A DNA stretch of 64,000 nucleotides from Berghia stephanieae (taxonomy: Eukaryota; Mollusca; Gastropoda; Nudibranchia; Aeolidiidae). The stretch is from the NCBI GenBank assembly GCA_034508935.3, contig CM067443.1, positions 6,668,664 to 6,732,663 of the forward strand. Reading direction: 5' to 3'. The stretch's first letter is position 1, and the number at the start of each line of letters is the position of its first letter. The notes below the pieces were generated by a model. That model searched no databases and was not told where the DNA came from. It saw nothing but the letters and a program-made list of their open reading frames with translations. Positions 1-11,162 of the stretch are shown here, one piece after another. The translations under genes and the position numbers were made by a program.

Positions 1-393
1 TAACATTTGGTGGAGTACTCGTCTCACAAATAAAGGAACCGCTGTGGAGCACTCATCTCATAATAAATAAAGGAACCGCTGTGGAGCACTCGTCAAATAA
101 ATAAAGGTACTGCTGGTGGAATACTCGTCTCATAAATATAGGGACCGTTGGTGGAGCACTCGTCTCACAAAATAAAAGAACCGCTAGTAAAGCACTCGTC
201 TCACACATAAAGGAACTGCTGGTGGAGCACTCGTCACACACAATAAAAGAACCGCTAGCACTCGTCTCACAAATAAAGGAACCGCTGGTGGACCGCTCGT
301 CTCACAAATAAAGGAACCGCTGGTGGACCGCTCGTCTCACAAATAAAAGAACCGCTGGTGGACCACTCGTCTCACAAATAAAGGAACCGCTAT
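1..393. repeat. Minisatellite, about 36-bp units, resembling a SINE tRNA-like head
   Basis: Eleven or so imperfect units of the form GGTGGAGCACTCGTCTCACA followed by AATAAAGGAACCGCT run head to tail from the window edge to about 393, with small indels and base changes. The unit lines up with the A-box side of the tRNA-derived SINE seen intact at 24704 (GGTAGAGCACTTGCTTCACA, then CGCAAAGGGG). The array passes directly into the body of that SINE at about 394. I infer that the head of a SINE has been amplified in tandem. The array may extend left of the window. Confidence 0.8.
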
Positions 394-480
394 TTTAAAT
401 TCAGGTTCAGTCGAGGATTTTCTTGACCCCTCTGTCCACCCAGCAGTAATTGGATTATTGCGTCGGACGAAAAGTAATCT
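394..480 (+). repeat. SINE body fragment (tRNA-head family S1)
   Basis: After the minisatellite the sequence reads as the post-B-box body of family S1: a GGTTCAGTC remnant, then GACCCCTCTGTCCACCCAGC and AGTAATTGGAT. This matches the copies at about 6640 and 24790. No clear 3' end is visible. Confidence 0.6.
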
Positions 481-660
481 GCGACTTATCCCAATCAAAT
501 GCAATCTACACAGTACTGTTTGGACACACTGTGTTTCATTGGTACAGCATATGTGGCCCATCCTCTCGAAACGGTATTATGTCCGGATGAATCACGCCTC
601 TAAAAGTTACATTAGAGTTAAAATAATAAGGAATAGAAATTTTAAGTTGGTTTCAATGTA

Positions 661-1830
661 AGAAAGTATCTCTATCTCCCACCATAACGGATATTTAAAT
701 TATCCCCAGGTTTCATATTGGTAGCTATACATCCAATTACCAGTTCCTCGCTCACCCCTGCAAAATACCGCTTTGAGGCGGAGGGTCCCAAATGCTTCTA
801 GAGTGGTCAAACTACGATTGCGAATGTAGTTAGTTTAACAAGGAATAAGACCAAACATAATATATTCTCCCAAGAGTGCTGAACACAGATTTAAGTTGTC
901 TGAAGACAAATGAGCCTATATAATGCAACCTGCAGACCTGACTGTTTCGGCGTCATATCCAATATGTAGCAATTAGCTTCAACAGTCATGACGTCACTTC
1001 CCTCGTACTGACGCATAGTAACTGGCTCTAAACTATCGGAACTATTTTTATCATCTGGTCCAGACCAGTACGATGCCTTGTCTTGAAAAAAAAATCATGC
1101 AATGTTAACCATGGCCAATGATCGGATGGGTGAGTGAGAATGGTAAAAAAAATAATAGATAAATCTCTGGCTTGGGCATTGCACCCTTGATGCTCATTAT
1201 CCTAGTTGACCCACATATAATTGATTATGTGACTTTAGGTAAAGACATGTATTTTAAGATTACGAGTAATGTGTGAAATAGAAAAAATTGGATTCCATAT
1301 TACCTGCAAGGAGAAATAAATAATTATGCGGTGCAGTTAGCAAGACGGCTGAGTACGTAGTACTTTCTTTATCTTTATTAATGTTTTTTAAAGCATGTGA
1401 TAGGCCCATGAGGTATTCGGGGTTCTGATTCTAAGTTCTATTGAGGATTGATTCATTTAAATCAAATCAAACACAATTTATTTAGAGATTTGCTTGTCTA
1501 AATAAGTAAAAACGCAATTGTCAAAGCCAACATCTGCGTCAGATTTTTTTCATTGTAATATTTTTTCGACAACAAAAAAAAATTATATTTTGATACACCG
1601 GCCATTTAGAATCATCTTGTATCTTTTTAAAATGTTTTTAAGGACGGTCGTGTCTACATGTGAAAAAAAACCCTCTACCATTAGATATCTTGATTATTGC
1701 CAGTTTGGCACTCTTGTAAATTGCCAAAATACTTTCCTATCTGTCTACTAAACAATTTGCTTCACGCCTGCTTGAGATTATTTTCACTGTGTGAAATTTT
1801 TCCAAAGAAAAAGAAAATTCTTCAAAATGT
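661..1830. other. Intergenic stretch, mostly unassigned
   Basis: AT-rich sequence without a convincing exon. It holds one MITE fragment (978..1046). Short open frames here have no recognisable domain. Confidence 0.5.
978..1046 (+). mobile_element. MITE M1, 5' fragment (copy 1 of 4)
   Basis: Starts TTCAACAGTCATGACGTCAC and runs to the conserved CTGGCTCTAAACTATCGGAAC segment. It is collinear with the longer copies at 5089, 34062 and 58906 but stops after about 70 bp. The terminal motif includes a palindromic TGACGTCA in this copy. Confidence 0.7.
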
Positions 1831-1839
1831 CACAGACTG

Positions 1840-3060
1840 TCTTTGACAATCTTCCGATCCGGTAAAAACAAGCCAAATTATGTACATCTAGTTGACTTCC
1901 GTGCTGACCAAATCTTCACTTAAAGAAACATCAAAGAACAAGGTAATGAATGGCAAAGGCAAAGAGTATATTAATCTTATTGACTTTGAGAAAGCATTTG
2001 ACAGTCTACATCGAAAGAGCATCTGGAAGACACTGAGGAGTATCCCAACACCTAGTTGAGCTCATTAAGAGTTTTTTATAATAAATATACCTGTAAAGTC
2101 GGAGATAGCTATAAAAATTTGGAAATTAACACGGATGTTAGGCAAGGATGTGTGATGTCAGCAACATTTTTACTTTTACCAAAGACTGAGTATTGAGACA
2201 AACGACAGAGGACCACAACAGAGGGATTCGATGGACACTTTATTTCTTCGCTAAAAGATGTGGACTTTGCAAACGACATGGCACTTTTGGCACACACGCG
2301 CTCACCAACACATGCAAGAGAAACAATCAAGACCCAACACATTTGGACAGCAAATATGACTTAAAATCAATACTAAATCTGAATTAATAACACTTAACAT
2401 TCAACATCCCATCCCAATTCTAATTAACGAACGAGAATTACTGGGGGAAAATGAAGTATTCATATATTTAGGCAGCCTTATTACAAGCACTGGCAGAGTT
2501 GAGAGAGACATTTATAGGTACATTAATAAAGCAAGCAACATATTTAAATAACAGTACAATGTTTGGAGAACAAAAGGCTAAAGTCAGAAAACCAAACTTA
2601 AAATAAGAGTTGTAATATTTCAACACGTCTGTATGGATCTGAATGCTGGAGGATGATAGATAGAGACATGAACAAGCTGTCTGCATCTCATATAAAGGGC
2701 TTCAGGAGGATCATTAACATTTACTGGCGGAATAGAATATAAAATTTTAAAAGACTGCTAGATCAATGTGGAATGGAAGATGAAGGACATCATCATGGGA
2801 AAAAGGTGGAGATGTATAGGACATGTTATGAAAAAGGAGGAGGGAAACATCAGCAAAACTGCCCTACACTGGATACCCGAAGGAATGAGAAGAATGGGAA
2901 GGCCCCGGACAACCCGGAGAGAACAGTGGAGGGAAAGATGAGAGAGTGGTAGGAGACATGGAGCTCCCTGAAGATAATGGTTACAGAGGAAGATGGAGAT
3001 CCTTCGTTACTGTCCTACATGCCCGCAGGTATAATGGACAGTATGTAAGTATTTGATTTC
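1840..3060 (+). mobile_element. LINE reverse transcriptase remnant (endonuclease-RT type)
   Basis: Translation in shifting frames gives ADQIFTLRNI, EQGNEWQRQ, then INLIDFEKAFDSLHRKSIW (RT motif), NTDVRQGC and a remnant of the FADD-box region near 2260 (DFANDM in another frame). At the 3' end are a GSECWRM-like stretch and GRWRSFVTVLHARRYNG, a C-terminal signature common in invertebrate non-LTR RTs. The reading frame is broken by many stops and frameshifts and there is no single ORF, so this is a dead, 5'-truncated copy. The clade (RTE-like or Jockey-like) cannot be fixed here. Confidence 0.75.
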
Positions 3061-3370
3061 CAATAAACCATTAAACACATCTCCAGACCGATGAGAAGAC
3101 ATGTATGTCGAATGGCAATGCCTAAATCAAGATCAAACACCAACCTCAATTCTACCCACAATCTATTTATTGTTAATAGAATTGACTATTACCTCAGGCA
3201 GTGGAAGTTGACAGCCCTGATCTATTTCATTGTTTAATATTAATATCACTTTGTTGTACCGAATAACATTCTCAAGCACCAAAACTCATCATTTCATACG
3301 TTCATTCAACAATTCTTCAACAATTTCTTATTTAAAATCGAGTATAGTTCGGTCCGAAAACTTATGGGAA

Positions 3371-3468
3371 GAGAAAAAGAAGAAGAAGAAGAAGAAGAAG
3401 AAGAAGAAGAAGAAGAAGAAGAAGAAGAAGAAGAAGAGATGATGATGATGATGAAGAAGAAGAAGAAA
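3371..3468 (+). repeat. (GAA)n microsatellite with ATG interruption
   Basis: Almost pure GAA/AAG triplets with a short GATGATGAT interruption near 3438. Confidence 0.95.
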
Positions 3469-3469
3469 G

Positions 3470-4128
3470 GCCTTCCGAAAGCTCTTCGTGCGAAGGGAAA
3501 CGGCCCAAATATTTCCTCAACTAACCATTCGAAAAAATAAAATCTCGTTCCTTTAATTAACTAATCCAAAAAGGAAAAACAAACAACCTTGCAGTTTCTG
3601 CAATGACAGAATTTATGAATGACAACAGACAAAGCCGAAAGGAAATAATATGATATAAAGAGAAGTGATAAGACATGGAACGAGTTTTTAAAAAGTTAGC
3701 TCAGGATAGAGAAGGATGGAAAATGTCTGTGGCCTATACCCTGACCTAGGGTTAAAAAGGCAATGGTGATGATGATGATGATGACCTTACTAAGACCTAT
3801 AACTAACTCTAATAGAAAAAAGAATTCTCCGACCTCGAGCTAACCCTAAAAGAAAAAAAAAAACAAAAACAAACCTAGGACTGCTTTGCACTATCTTTCA
3901 ATACTTAAAAAAAAAAAAAAAACAACCAAAAGCAATGATCATATTCGGAAATGTTAAACTTTCACCAATCTATCAAGGTATGAGTATTTTCTAGAGTTGT
4001 TAAAATGCTACTATCTATTTATATACATATTGACAAATAGAATCAATAAACGCCTGACAAAAGATCCACGGTGAAAATACTAATTGAAAGAGATGCTAGA
4101 CCGAGGAGTTTTCGGAAGGCCTCCCAAG
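3470..4128. other. Intergenic, no gene seen
   Basis: AT-rich sequence with two short poly(A) runs (about 3848 and 3908) and a small GATGAT tract near 3770. Nothing else can be supported. Confidence 0.5.
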
Positions 4129-4263
4129 AAGAAGCAGAAGAAGAAGAAGAAGAAGAAGAAGAAGAAGAAGAAGAAGAAGAAGAAGAAGAAAAGAAGAAGA
4201 AGAAGAAGAGAAGAAGAAGAAGAAGAAAAGAAGAAGAAGAAGAAGAAGAAGAAGAAGAAGCAG
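4129..4263 (+). repeat. (GAA)n microsatellite
   Basis: Triplet tract of GAA with occasional GAAAAG and GAGAAG interruptions. It is preceded by TTTTCGGAAGGCCTCCC, which resembles the flank after the 3371 tract in inverse orientation (GGCCTTCCGAAAGC), suggesting the two tracts share a carrier. Confidence 0.95.
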
Positions 4264-4685
4264 TCATGAACCGAGAAAACTGGTTGGTTGTCTGACTGAA
4301 AAATAAATTTAAAATATTACAATTTGTGATTAGAAAAACTGTTCGAAGATAAATATTCGTATCAAAAAGAAGAATGGTGTTTTTGGATTGCATTTATTTC
4401 AAGAGTTGCCTTTGGATTTAAGTTATGGATAGAATAAGACAATCACCTTTTACGATGAAAGTAAGCATCCACATAAAAGCCGCTGCATATAAATCCTGAG
4501 AATGATCAGTATACTCCATCTTGTCGTCCGATTCATTTTCATTACATTCTAATCTCTTTATTTCATTTTATTGTTGAACAAATGATGCAGTTCAAATCCG
4601 TGCTGCTGATTTTAGTGTGAAAACTTACAAATTCAAACACGTCATTTTCTTTCATTTCAGTCCCTTGTATAAATTTTTTACAGCT

Positions 4686-4800
4686 CTGTCGGAGTTTCGA
4701 TGACTCAATCGGGAGAGCACTCACCTAACAAGTAGAGAGACTGGTATCAGCACCACGTGCAATCGGATTATTTTCTGAACCCTTTGTGCACAGAGAGGGA
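4686..4800 (+). repeat. SINE S1 head fragment
   Basis: TTTCGATGACTCAATCGGGA then GAGCACTCACCTAACAAGTA is an eroded tRNA-like A-box region, followed by GGTATCAGC (B-box position) and a TTTTCTGAACCC body. It is more diverged than the copy at 24704. Confidence 0.5.
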
Positions 4801-5088
4801 TATCGTTTTTTAAGTTGTTTTTTTTTTAAAGTACGGTATTGATATTCAGGACTCTTTTTAAAAAATTTAAACTGTGAAATCGCTTCTATTAAATTTTGTT
4901 CTTCATTCAGATCAATGCCCGTGTTCCGTATTTGAAATAAGCAATGAATTTATAGGGTTGTGCATAATTTGATTTAATGTTCATTTTTATTTAATCATTT
5001 ATAATCCTAGGTTTCATTAATAATTTGTTTAGTGCGAACGGTCCATACAATTTTTCTTCTTTCTACTTATTCCCTGTCTCCAATAGGT

Positions 5089-5352
5089 TTCAACAGTCGT
5101 GACATCACTTCCCTCGTAATGACGCATAGTAACTTAGTAACTGGCTCTTATGAAATACTTCTCCGACGAGCATAAAAGTGTATCCAGAGGAGAAAAACAT
5201 AATAAATCTGATCATGTTTTGACTTTTATACATTCTGATCACTGACATGTGAAAAAGTTCTAGTCAGCATGAAGAATAAAAAGTACCGACTTTCTTTGTT
5301 TAGAACCAAGCTGCTAGTTGTTGGGCGGACGTGACATCAGACTATTGAATCC
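5089..5352 (+). mobile_element. MITE M1 (copy 2)
   Basis: Runs from TTCAACAGTCGTGACATCAC to GACATCAGACTATTGAATCC. The 3' end reversed (GGATTCAATAGTCTGATGTC) matches the 5' end apart from one inserted base and transitions, so these are terminal inverted repeats of about 20 bp. This copy lacks the AAACTATCGGAACAATGGCG block found in copies 3 and 4. No coding capacity is seen. Confidence 0.8.
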
Positions 5353-5412
5353 TGTTGCTTTCTGCCTTGGAATGAGATTACCTGGTTTAGTCCTTTCCCT
5401 GGCCAGTGATCT
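5353..5412 (+). repeat. Retroposon family A internal fragment
   Basis: TGCTTTCTGCCTTGGAATGA followed by GATTACCTGGTTTAGTCC matches the middle of family A in plus orientation and abuts the MITE end. Confidence 0.55.
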
Positions 5413-5445
5413 TAACAGGTCACTAAAAAAATTAAAAATTGAGCT

Positions 5446-5530
5446 TTTATATAGAGCAACATCCATGACATTTATATAGCGCTTTACCCCGTTGTCACAG
5501 GCTCTAAGCGCTTTACTGTGATATAAAACA
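5446..5530 (-). repeat. SINE/LINE tail fragment
   Basis: TTATATAGCGCTTTACCCC and CTCTAAGCGCTTTACTGTG are, on the minus strand, the AAAGCGCT...TATATAA tail motif found at the end of many invertebrate SINEs and LINEs. It resembles the tail of family S2 (33480). Confidence 0.4.
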
Positions 5531-5639
5531 AAACATATTACAGTAAGACAAGTTTGATGGAAAAGCATTACATAACAAGTCATTAAAGATTTTAAGAAGC
5601 GCCGTATAGCCAAATAAAATGATTTAAAGGGAAAAAAAT

Positions 5640-5836
5640 CATCTCTCATAATAAAAAAAAAATGCATGATAATAATAACAACCATACTCCAGACATGTTG
5701 TGATTCTCAACCCACCCTTTATATACAAAAGTACTCAGTCCGTCTAAATAGCAAGTGATTCTAACAATTCTGTCCCACAATGCAAGACACGGGAGATGAT
5801 CATTCGCATCTTGTTTCATTTTCGGCAAAGAAGAAA
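5640..5836 (-). repeat. Dispersed repeat family C (copy 1)
   Basis: Shares a long collinear block with 17715..17940: AATGCATGATAATAATAAC, ACATGTTGTGATTCTCAACC, TCAGTCCGTCTAAATAGCAA, then GGGAGATGATCATTCGCATC, and ends at GGCAAAGAAGAAAC. Non-coding. The class is unknown; the 17.7-kb copy is joined to a family-A-like segment. Confidence 0.65.
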
Positions 5837-6280
5837 CAATATATTTTGTATAAGTAAAATAACTAAAATACTATCATCCACTAAGACCATCAGTTATTAT
5901 GTCAGGAAGGAGTGGTCGCCCTTTCTCTATTTCAACGAAAACAGAGAGACACCGAAAATCTTTTCTGCCGTCCAGTATTAGGCTTTATAACAACAAACAA
6001 TAATTTTATATAATTATTTCGCATTTTTACTTTCAAAAAATGTAAATATTTATTTATTAATTTATTTGTATTGCAATCTTTTCAATTTTCAATTCATAGT
6101 GACAGTTTTAACTATTTTACAGTGTTGAAATTATTCATATTATAAAGCGCAGCTCTGGTTATGGAGCTGCTCCTTTTTTATATATACATCCTATTTCCAT
6201 TGTAATTTTATCTTATTGTGTAAATTATAACACGTCTGTACAAAAAATTTCCTTTTTGGGATGCAATAAAGTATTATTAT

Positions 6281-6378
6281 TATTATTATTATTATATAAA
6301 TAAATAAATAAATAAATAAATAATAAATAAATAAATAAATAAATAAATAATAAATAAATAAATAAATAAATAAATAAA
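6281..6378. repeat. ATT then (AAAT)n microsatellite
   Basis: A short TTATTATTA run followed by a long AAAT tetranucleotide tract. Confidence 0.95.
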
Positions 6379-6379
6379 A

Positions 6380-6458
6380 AGGAAACAAGTGTAGGGGGAT
6401 AGAAGACACAGTAAGTACCTTCCTGCCATCTATGGGAAGTCAGGAACCCCACCCAGAG
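6380..6458 (-). repeat. Family A 5'-end fragment
   Basis: GGGGGATAGAAGACACAGTA, then a CTATGGGAAGTCAGGAACCC block. This is the reverse complement of the 5' end of family A. It directly abuts the AAAT tract. Confidence 0.7.
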
Positions 6459-6488
6459 GTAAAACTATAATTTTATCACAATACTGAC

Positions 6489-6549
6489 AGTTATAGTGTA
6501 TAATTCTGCTTCAGCGGGGAAAAAAAACAACTCTGCAGTTATATGAAAC
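6489..6549. repeat. Short dispersed block D
   Basis: AGTGTATAATTCTGCTTCAG, then CAACTCTGCAGTTATATGAAAC. The same block lies at 18316..18368. Its nature is unknown. Confidence 0.5.
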
Positions 6550-6551
6550 AT

Positions 6552-6790
6552 GGGGTCCCGATAGCTCAGTTGATAGAGCACTCACTTCTCACCAAGATTT
6601 TTTGTCCGAAGCCCCCCCCCCCCCCCCCCCACCCCCCTTCTCCCCTATCCACCCAGCAGTGATTGGGTAGTTGGGTCTTCTGTTAGATTTGGTAAATGTA
6701 CTTTGAGATAGACTAGCATCCTTTCAAAATTACTATTGTCCGTTTCACGCTATAGAAACCGGGATAAACTTCGGCTACATGGGCCTAATG
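6552..6790 (+). repeat. tRNA-derived SINE, family S1
   Basis: Head GGGTCCCGATAGCTCAGTTG then ATAGAGCACTCACTTCTCAC has a good Pol III A box (TAGCTCAGTTGATAGAGC). The B-box region is lost and replaced by a C-rich run (6614..6640). The body (CTATCCACCCAGCAGTGATT, then AACCGGGATAAACTTCGG) matches the 24704 copy. Confidence 0.8.
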
Positions 6791-7546
6791 GTTCTGAAAG
6801 ACTATTTTATTTTCTTCCTAAACAGCAAAGTTTGTGTTATTTCTCAAGCGGCGTTACTGCAGCTGACACCTGGAGTATTTTTATACTTTCTAAAAATGTA
6901 TACTAAAAAATAACAAATTTAAAAAATGCCGACGAGAAGAAAAAAAAAAGAGAACAAAGGGAATCTTATCTGATTTATCTTTATCTAAAATTATAATTCC
7001 AAACACACAAACTCAAGTCACAAAATTCAATCTTTATTGAAAATAAGAACACACAATGTGAATCTGTCAGAATCTCCACATTCCATCAGCTGACTTCAAA
7101 TATTCAAACTTGCACTACATGCTTACTGACTGTGGAATGAATGCTTCCAAATGAGCAAATACAAAATGTATCTCAGGCTATTGTACAAATGGTAATCAAA
7201 TTATTAGTTTTGGAAATGAATCGATGCATCATTATAAATACATTTCATTATTATTACAACAGTGATCATAACAACGACGGCGATAATAATGATGATGATG
7301 ATGATAATGATGATAAAATTGAAAAGAATGAAGTGCTTCTTATTAAGTGATGAACTCGCTCATTTTCATGATTGCGAAATGGTACATCATTCTTCGACAC
7401 TGCATGATTTAAATATTTCTTTGAAATTTAAACGCATGGGGAGCGGTATGGGGAAAGAAATATATAAAATTAACTTATATAAAACCGCAAAGTCAAAAAT
7501 GCAAACAATATACAATAAGATCCTTTTTTTCGTGCTTTTCTTGGTT

Positions 7547-7550
<4 letters not shown>

Positions 7551-7611
<61 letters not shown>
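7551..7611. repeat. (AT)n microsatellite
   Basis: About 60 bp of alternating AT. Confidence 0.95.
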
Positions 7612-7614
<3 letters not shown>

Positions 7615-7665
7615 TTTTTTTTTTGTGTATATTATCTTCTTTTTTTGGGATGGGGGGGGGGGGGG

Positions 7666-7752
7666 GTAGCATTTTTATGGCGCGCGCAACACTTTTAAAT
7701 AATATCGGCGCCATTAAAGAGGAAACTGATGGGAGAAAGAAAAGGAAGATGT
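7666..7752 (-). repeat. Old family A-like 3' stem-loop with a different stem
   Basis: Minus-strand sense: TTTAATGGCGC, a loop holding GATATTATTTAAAAGTGTTG, then GCGCGCCATAAAA. The stem is ATGGCGC/GCGCCAT extended by TTTA/TAAA. The loop resembles family A (ATATGACCTAAATGTGTTG), but the stem bases differ and remain paired. It sits beside a poly(G) run. Confidence 0.55.
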
Positions 7753-8036
7753 AACCCACCGTCTCAAATCGGTATTATGTCGGGATGATCTACTTGTTGG
7801 AAATTGAAAGTATAGCCACTAATATAGTGGCAAGAATGCGTTTGAATAGTCGGCACCCCTTATCTGGAAACTCCCTTCCAAGATATATCGAAGACAGTAA
7901 TGATGCAGAATTCTTTTTTTTTTTAAACCATCATAATACGTTTCTTTTTAATATGTATGTAACACTGTAGAATTATATTGCTTTATTTCATACTGTGTGT
8001 TTGAGTGAAAGTTGTCACGTTCTGCTTAGCACTTTC

Positions 8037-8090
8037 AGGGTGTTGAGACGCGGGGTAAGGCGCTATATAAAAACAATATTATTATTATTA

Positions 8091-8169
<79 letters not shown>

Positions 8170-8200
8170 TATTATTACTATCATTATCATCATCATCATT
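8037..8200 (+). repeat. Retroposon tail running into (TTA)n
   Basis: GTGTTGAGACGCGGGGTAAG, GCGCTATATAAAAACAATA, then a long ATT tract to about 8200. A GCGCTATATAA motif followed by ATT repeats is the usual 3' end of invertebrate LINE/SINE tails. The ATT tract is therefore probably an expanded retroposon tail. Confidence 0.65.
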
Positions 8201-8446
8201 AAAGTCGGGGTTTATTTTTCTTCGTTATGCTGGTAAAGTATAAATACTATTTCTTGTATTGCAAAAAAAAAAAAATATATTAAAAAAAGACATTGTAAGG
8301 TTCTTTTTTCTCACCATCCCAATTCTAAATTCAGCTGTGGGGTCCGATTCATCCCGGCATAATACCGTTTTGAGAAGATGGGTCGCAAATAATCAAGAAA
8401 CTTTCCGCAACGGTAACCAACTAAGTCAAAGTTTAAGTGGAACTTG

Positions 8447-8974
8447 TTTGTTTTTTTAAGGGTTTTACAGCGCTTGCAACACATTAAGGTCATATCAGCG
8501 CCAGTAAAAAGGAAGAAAATGGGATAGTAAAAAGTTCTAGAATTACAATTAAAGCACAAAAGAAAAGGTAAGACAAAGGGGAATTGGTTCAAATAGGGAA
8601 CAGATGTAGATTCCAAGAGCACACCGCCAAAGTACTTAGTTTGAGATCACCTAAAAGTCTCATCCAGACACAAGCACAGGTCCCAACTAAAAGGAATACA
8701 CTCAAATGTTTACCAATCATATAATATAATATGTAAACTAAACATAATACAATGCATAACAGAGAGATGATTTACAAGGAAAAAAATATCATCTCCCAAA
8801 ACTATAACTATACATTCAACTGTTTCCCTCCCAGCCAAGGAACTCTGGCAAGGATCAGGACAAAACTATGAAATCTCATTCCAAGATAATAACAGGAAAC
8901 AATTGGAAAACGGGTATGGGGGATAGAAGACACAGCATGTACCTCCCTGCCCACTATGGGAGGTCAGGATCCCC
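8447..8974 (-). mobile_element. Retroposon family A, near-complete, with 12-bp TSD
   Basis: On the minus strand it runs from GGGGATCCTGACCTCCCATA through the conserved body to the 3' stem-loop (8463..8509) and a TTAAAAAAACAAAC tail. The target-site duplication AAGTGGAACTTG flanks it at 8435..8446 and 8975..8986. It has no ORF of its own. The uniform 5' start among copies and the TSD of variable length across copies suggest a short retroposon (SINE-like) moved by target-primed reverse transcription. Confidence 0.85.
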
Positions 8975-8986
8975 AAGTGGAACTTG

Positions 8987-9160
8987 CTCATACGGGAACT
9001 GAAAGATCATAAGAGAAATGTATCCGTGTGTCTATCAATCTGAGACAATCTGAAAAATTTACATCAAGAGATAAACAGAGGGGAACCCCTACCCGAAGGA
9101 ATGCAGTCAAATATACACTAGAAATAATACAAACCAATATAAATAACTTAAAATAACATT

Positions 9161-9196
<36 letters not shown>

Positions 9197-9330
9197 AGAG
9201 AGAGAGAGAGAGGAGAGAGAGACAGAGAGAGAGAGACGAGAGACAGAGAGAGAGAGAGAGAGAGGGGGGGGGGGGTTGATTTACATTGTTTAACAAGTCA
9301 TCTTCTAAAATTATGAGAAACATTCATTTG
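8987..9330 (-). repeat. Older family A-like remnant with (GA)n tract
   Basis: GGGGAACCCCTACCCGAAGG then AATGCAGTCAAATATACAC is a diverged match to the family A middle. It is followed by a long GA/GAGA tract at 9164..9272. The 8447 copy appears to have inserted beside this older copy. Confidence 0.45.
9164..9276. repeat. (GA)n microsatellite ending in poly(G)
   Basis: Imperfect GA dinucleotide tract ending in a run of G. Confidence 0.95.
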
Positions 9331-9634
9331 ACTGTTTCTCTCTCTAAATTGGTCGGTTTGAAGGACAATGTTGCTTTCTTGTTTGATATTAGAAATTAGA
9401 GCTTTCTTATTTAAAGATAGTTTTTGTTGGGTTTTTTAATATCAAAGGGATAAAATGAAACAATTGCAATATGCGAAGAAGGTAACTTGACCTGGGTGGT
9501 TTTTTTTTTTTCTTTTTAAGAAAGAGAAACTGAATGAATTATATTTGTTTAAATACCGAGATAGTCTACTTGTTCCTAATACCTTCCTTTTCAATGACCT
9601 CATCCCAGCAGAAAGACACAGTTATATCAAGAGT

Positions 9635-10174
9635 TGTTTGTTTGTTTGTTTGTTTTTTAGGGTTTTACGGCGCTTGCAACACATTAAGGTCATATCAGCG
9701 CCAGTAAAAAGGAAGAAATGGGATAGTAAAAAGTTATAGAATTCAATGAAGCACCCAAGAAAAGGTAAGACAAAGGGGAATTTGTTCAAATAGGAAACAG
9801 ATGTAGATTCCAAGAGCACACCATCAAAGTACTTAGTGTGAGATCACCTAAAAGTCTCATCCAGACACAAGCACAGGTCCCCACTAAGAGGAATACACTC
9901 AAATGTTAACAAATCAAATATAACATGAAAATAAAACATAATACAGTACATAACAGAGAGATGATTTACAAGGAAAAAATATCATCTCCCAAAGCAATAA
10001 CTATACATTCGACTGTTTCTCTCTCAGCCAAGGACTCCGACCAAGGTTAGGACAAAACCAAGCAATCTCACTCCAAGACAAAGACAGAAAGCATGTTGGA
10101 AAACAGATATAAGGGGATAGAAGACACAGTATGTACCTCCCTGCCCGCTATGGGAGGTCAGGATCCCCACCCAG
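9635..10174 (-). mobile_element. Retroposon family A with 10-bp TSD
   Basis: Full-length copy flanked by TATCAAGAGT at 9625..9634 and 10175..10184. The 3' stem-loop lies at about 9663..9709 and the tail is (TTTG)n on the plus strand, i.e. (CAAA)n in sense. The 5' end is CTGGGTGGGGATCCTGACC in sense. Confidence 0.88.
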
Positions 10175-10481
10175 TATCAAGAGTCAAAACAGGGATCCCC
10201 ATCCAATTGTTGATAGGGAAAATCATACTACGAATCATGACTATAACACTCATGTGTGTGTGTGTGTGTTTGATATTTAATAATTTAAAATAGTGATCAT
10301 TACCGGAAATTGTCAATTTAACAATGAATGTTGTTTTATTTAACTTTGAAAAAGTGTATCTATACATGAAAGTTACACAGAGGATACTTTAGAGGATTTT
10401 AAATATCTTATTTGCTCTTAAACAATATGGTACGATGCATCGACAAAACAATTAATAGCAATATATGAATAGAAGGATAAT

Positions 10482-11024
10482 GTTTTTTTTGTTTGTTTTG
10501 CTTTTAAGGGTTTTACGGCGCGTGCAACACATTAAGGCCATATGAGCGCCAGTAAAAAGGAAGAAAATGGGATAGTAAAAAGTTCTAGAATTACAATTAA
10601 AGCATCCAAGAATAAGGCAGACAAAGTGGAATTGGTTCAAAAACGGAACAGACGTAGATTCCAAGAGCACAATATCAGTGCACTTAGTTTGAGATCACCT
10701 AAAAATCTCATCCAGACACAAGCACAGGTCCCCACGAAGAGGAATACACTCTAATGTTTACAAACCATATATAATACATAAACAAAATATAATACAGTTC
10801 ATAACAGAGACATGATTTACAAGGGAAAAAAATATAATCTCCCAAAACTAACTATACATTGGACTGTTTCCCTCCCAGCCAGGGCCAGGACAAAACCAAG
10901 TAATCTCATTCCAAGACAAAGACAGAAAGCATGTTGGAAAACAGACATAGGGGGATAGAAGACACAGTATGTACCCCCCCCCCCCCCCTCCTGCCCACTA
11001 TGGGAGGTCAGGAACCCCACCCAG
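10482..11024 (-). mobile_element. Retroposon family A
   Basis: Complete copy from a tail at 10482 to CCACCCAG at 11024. A poly(C) run (10975..10988) interrupts the 5' region. No clear TSD was found. The 3' stem-loop is near 10509..10556. Confidence 0.85.
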
Positions 11025-11111
11025 CATTTATATTTTATTTTCCCCCTTAACACAATGCAGACCCATACCCACTTCAAAAAGATTTACATACTCGGGCACT
11101 CGCGCTCTTTT

Positions 11112-11115
<4 letters not shown>

Positions 11116-11157
<42 letters not shown>

Positions 11158-11162
11158 ACACA
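11116..11162. repeat. (AC)n microsatellite
   Basis: CA dinucleotide tract of about 46 bp. Confidence 0.95.

Noticed and set aside
4043-4393. Long Ser, Glu or Lys homopolymer frames across GAA, GA, AT and ATT tracts (also near 7500, 8100, 11500, 20100, 22650, 36300 and 43200)
   Set aside because: Microsatellites lack stops in some frames; there is no coding support.
7021-7140. TCTTTATTGAAAATAAG as the poly(A) end of a minus-strand gene
   Set aside because: AATAAA exists on the minus strand, but no coding exon was found upstream of it within reach.
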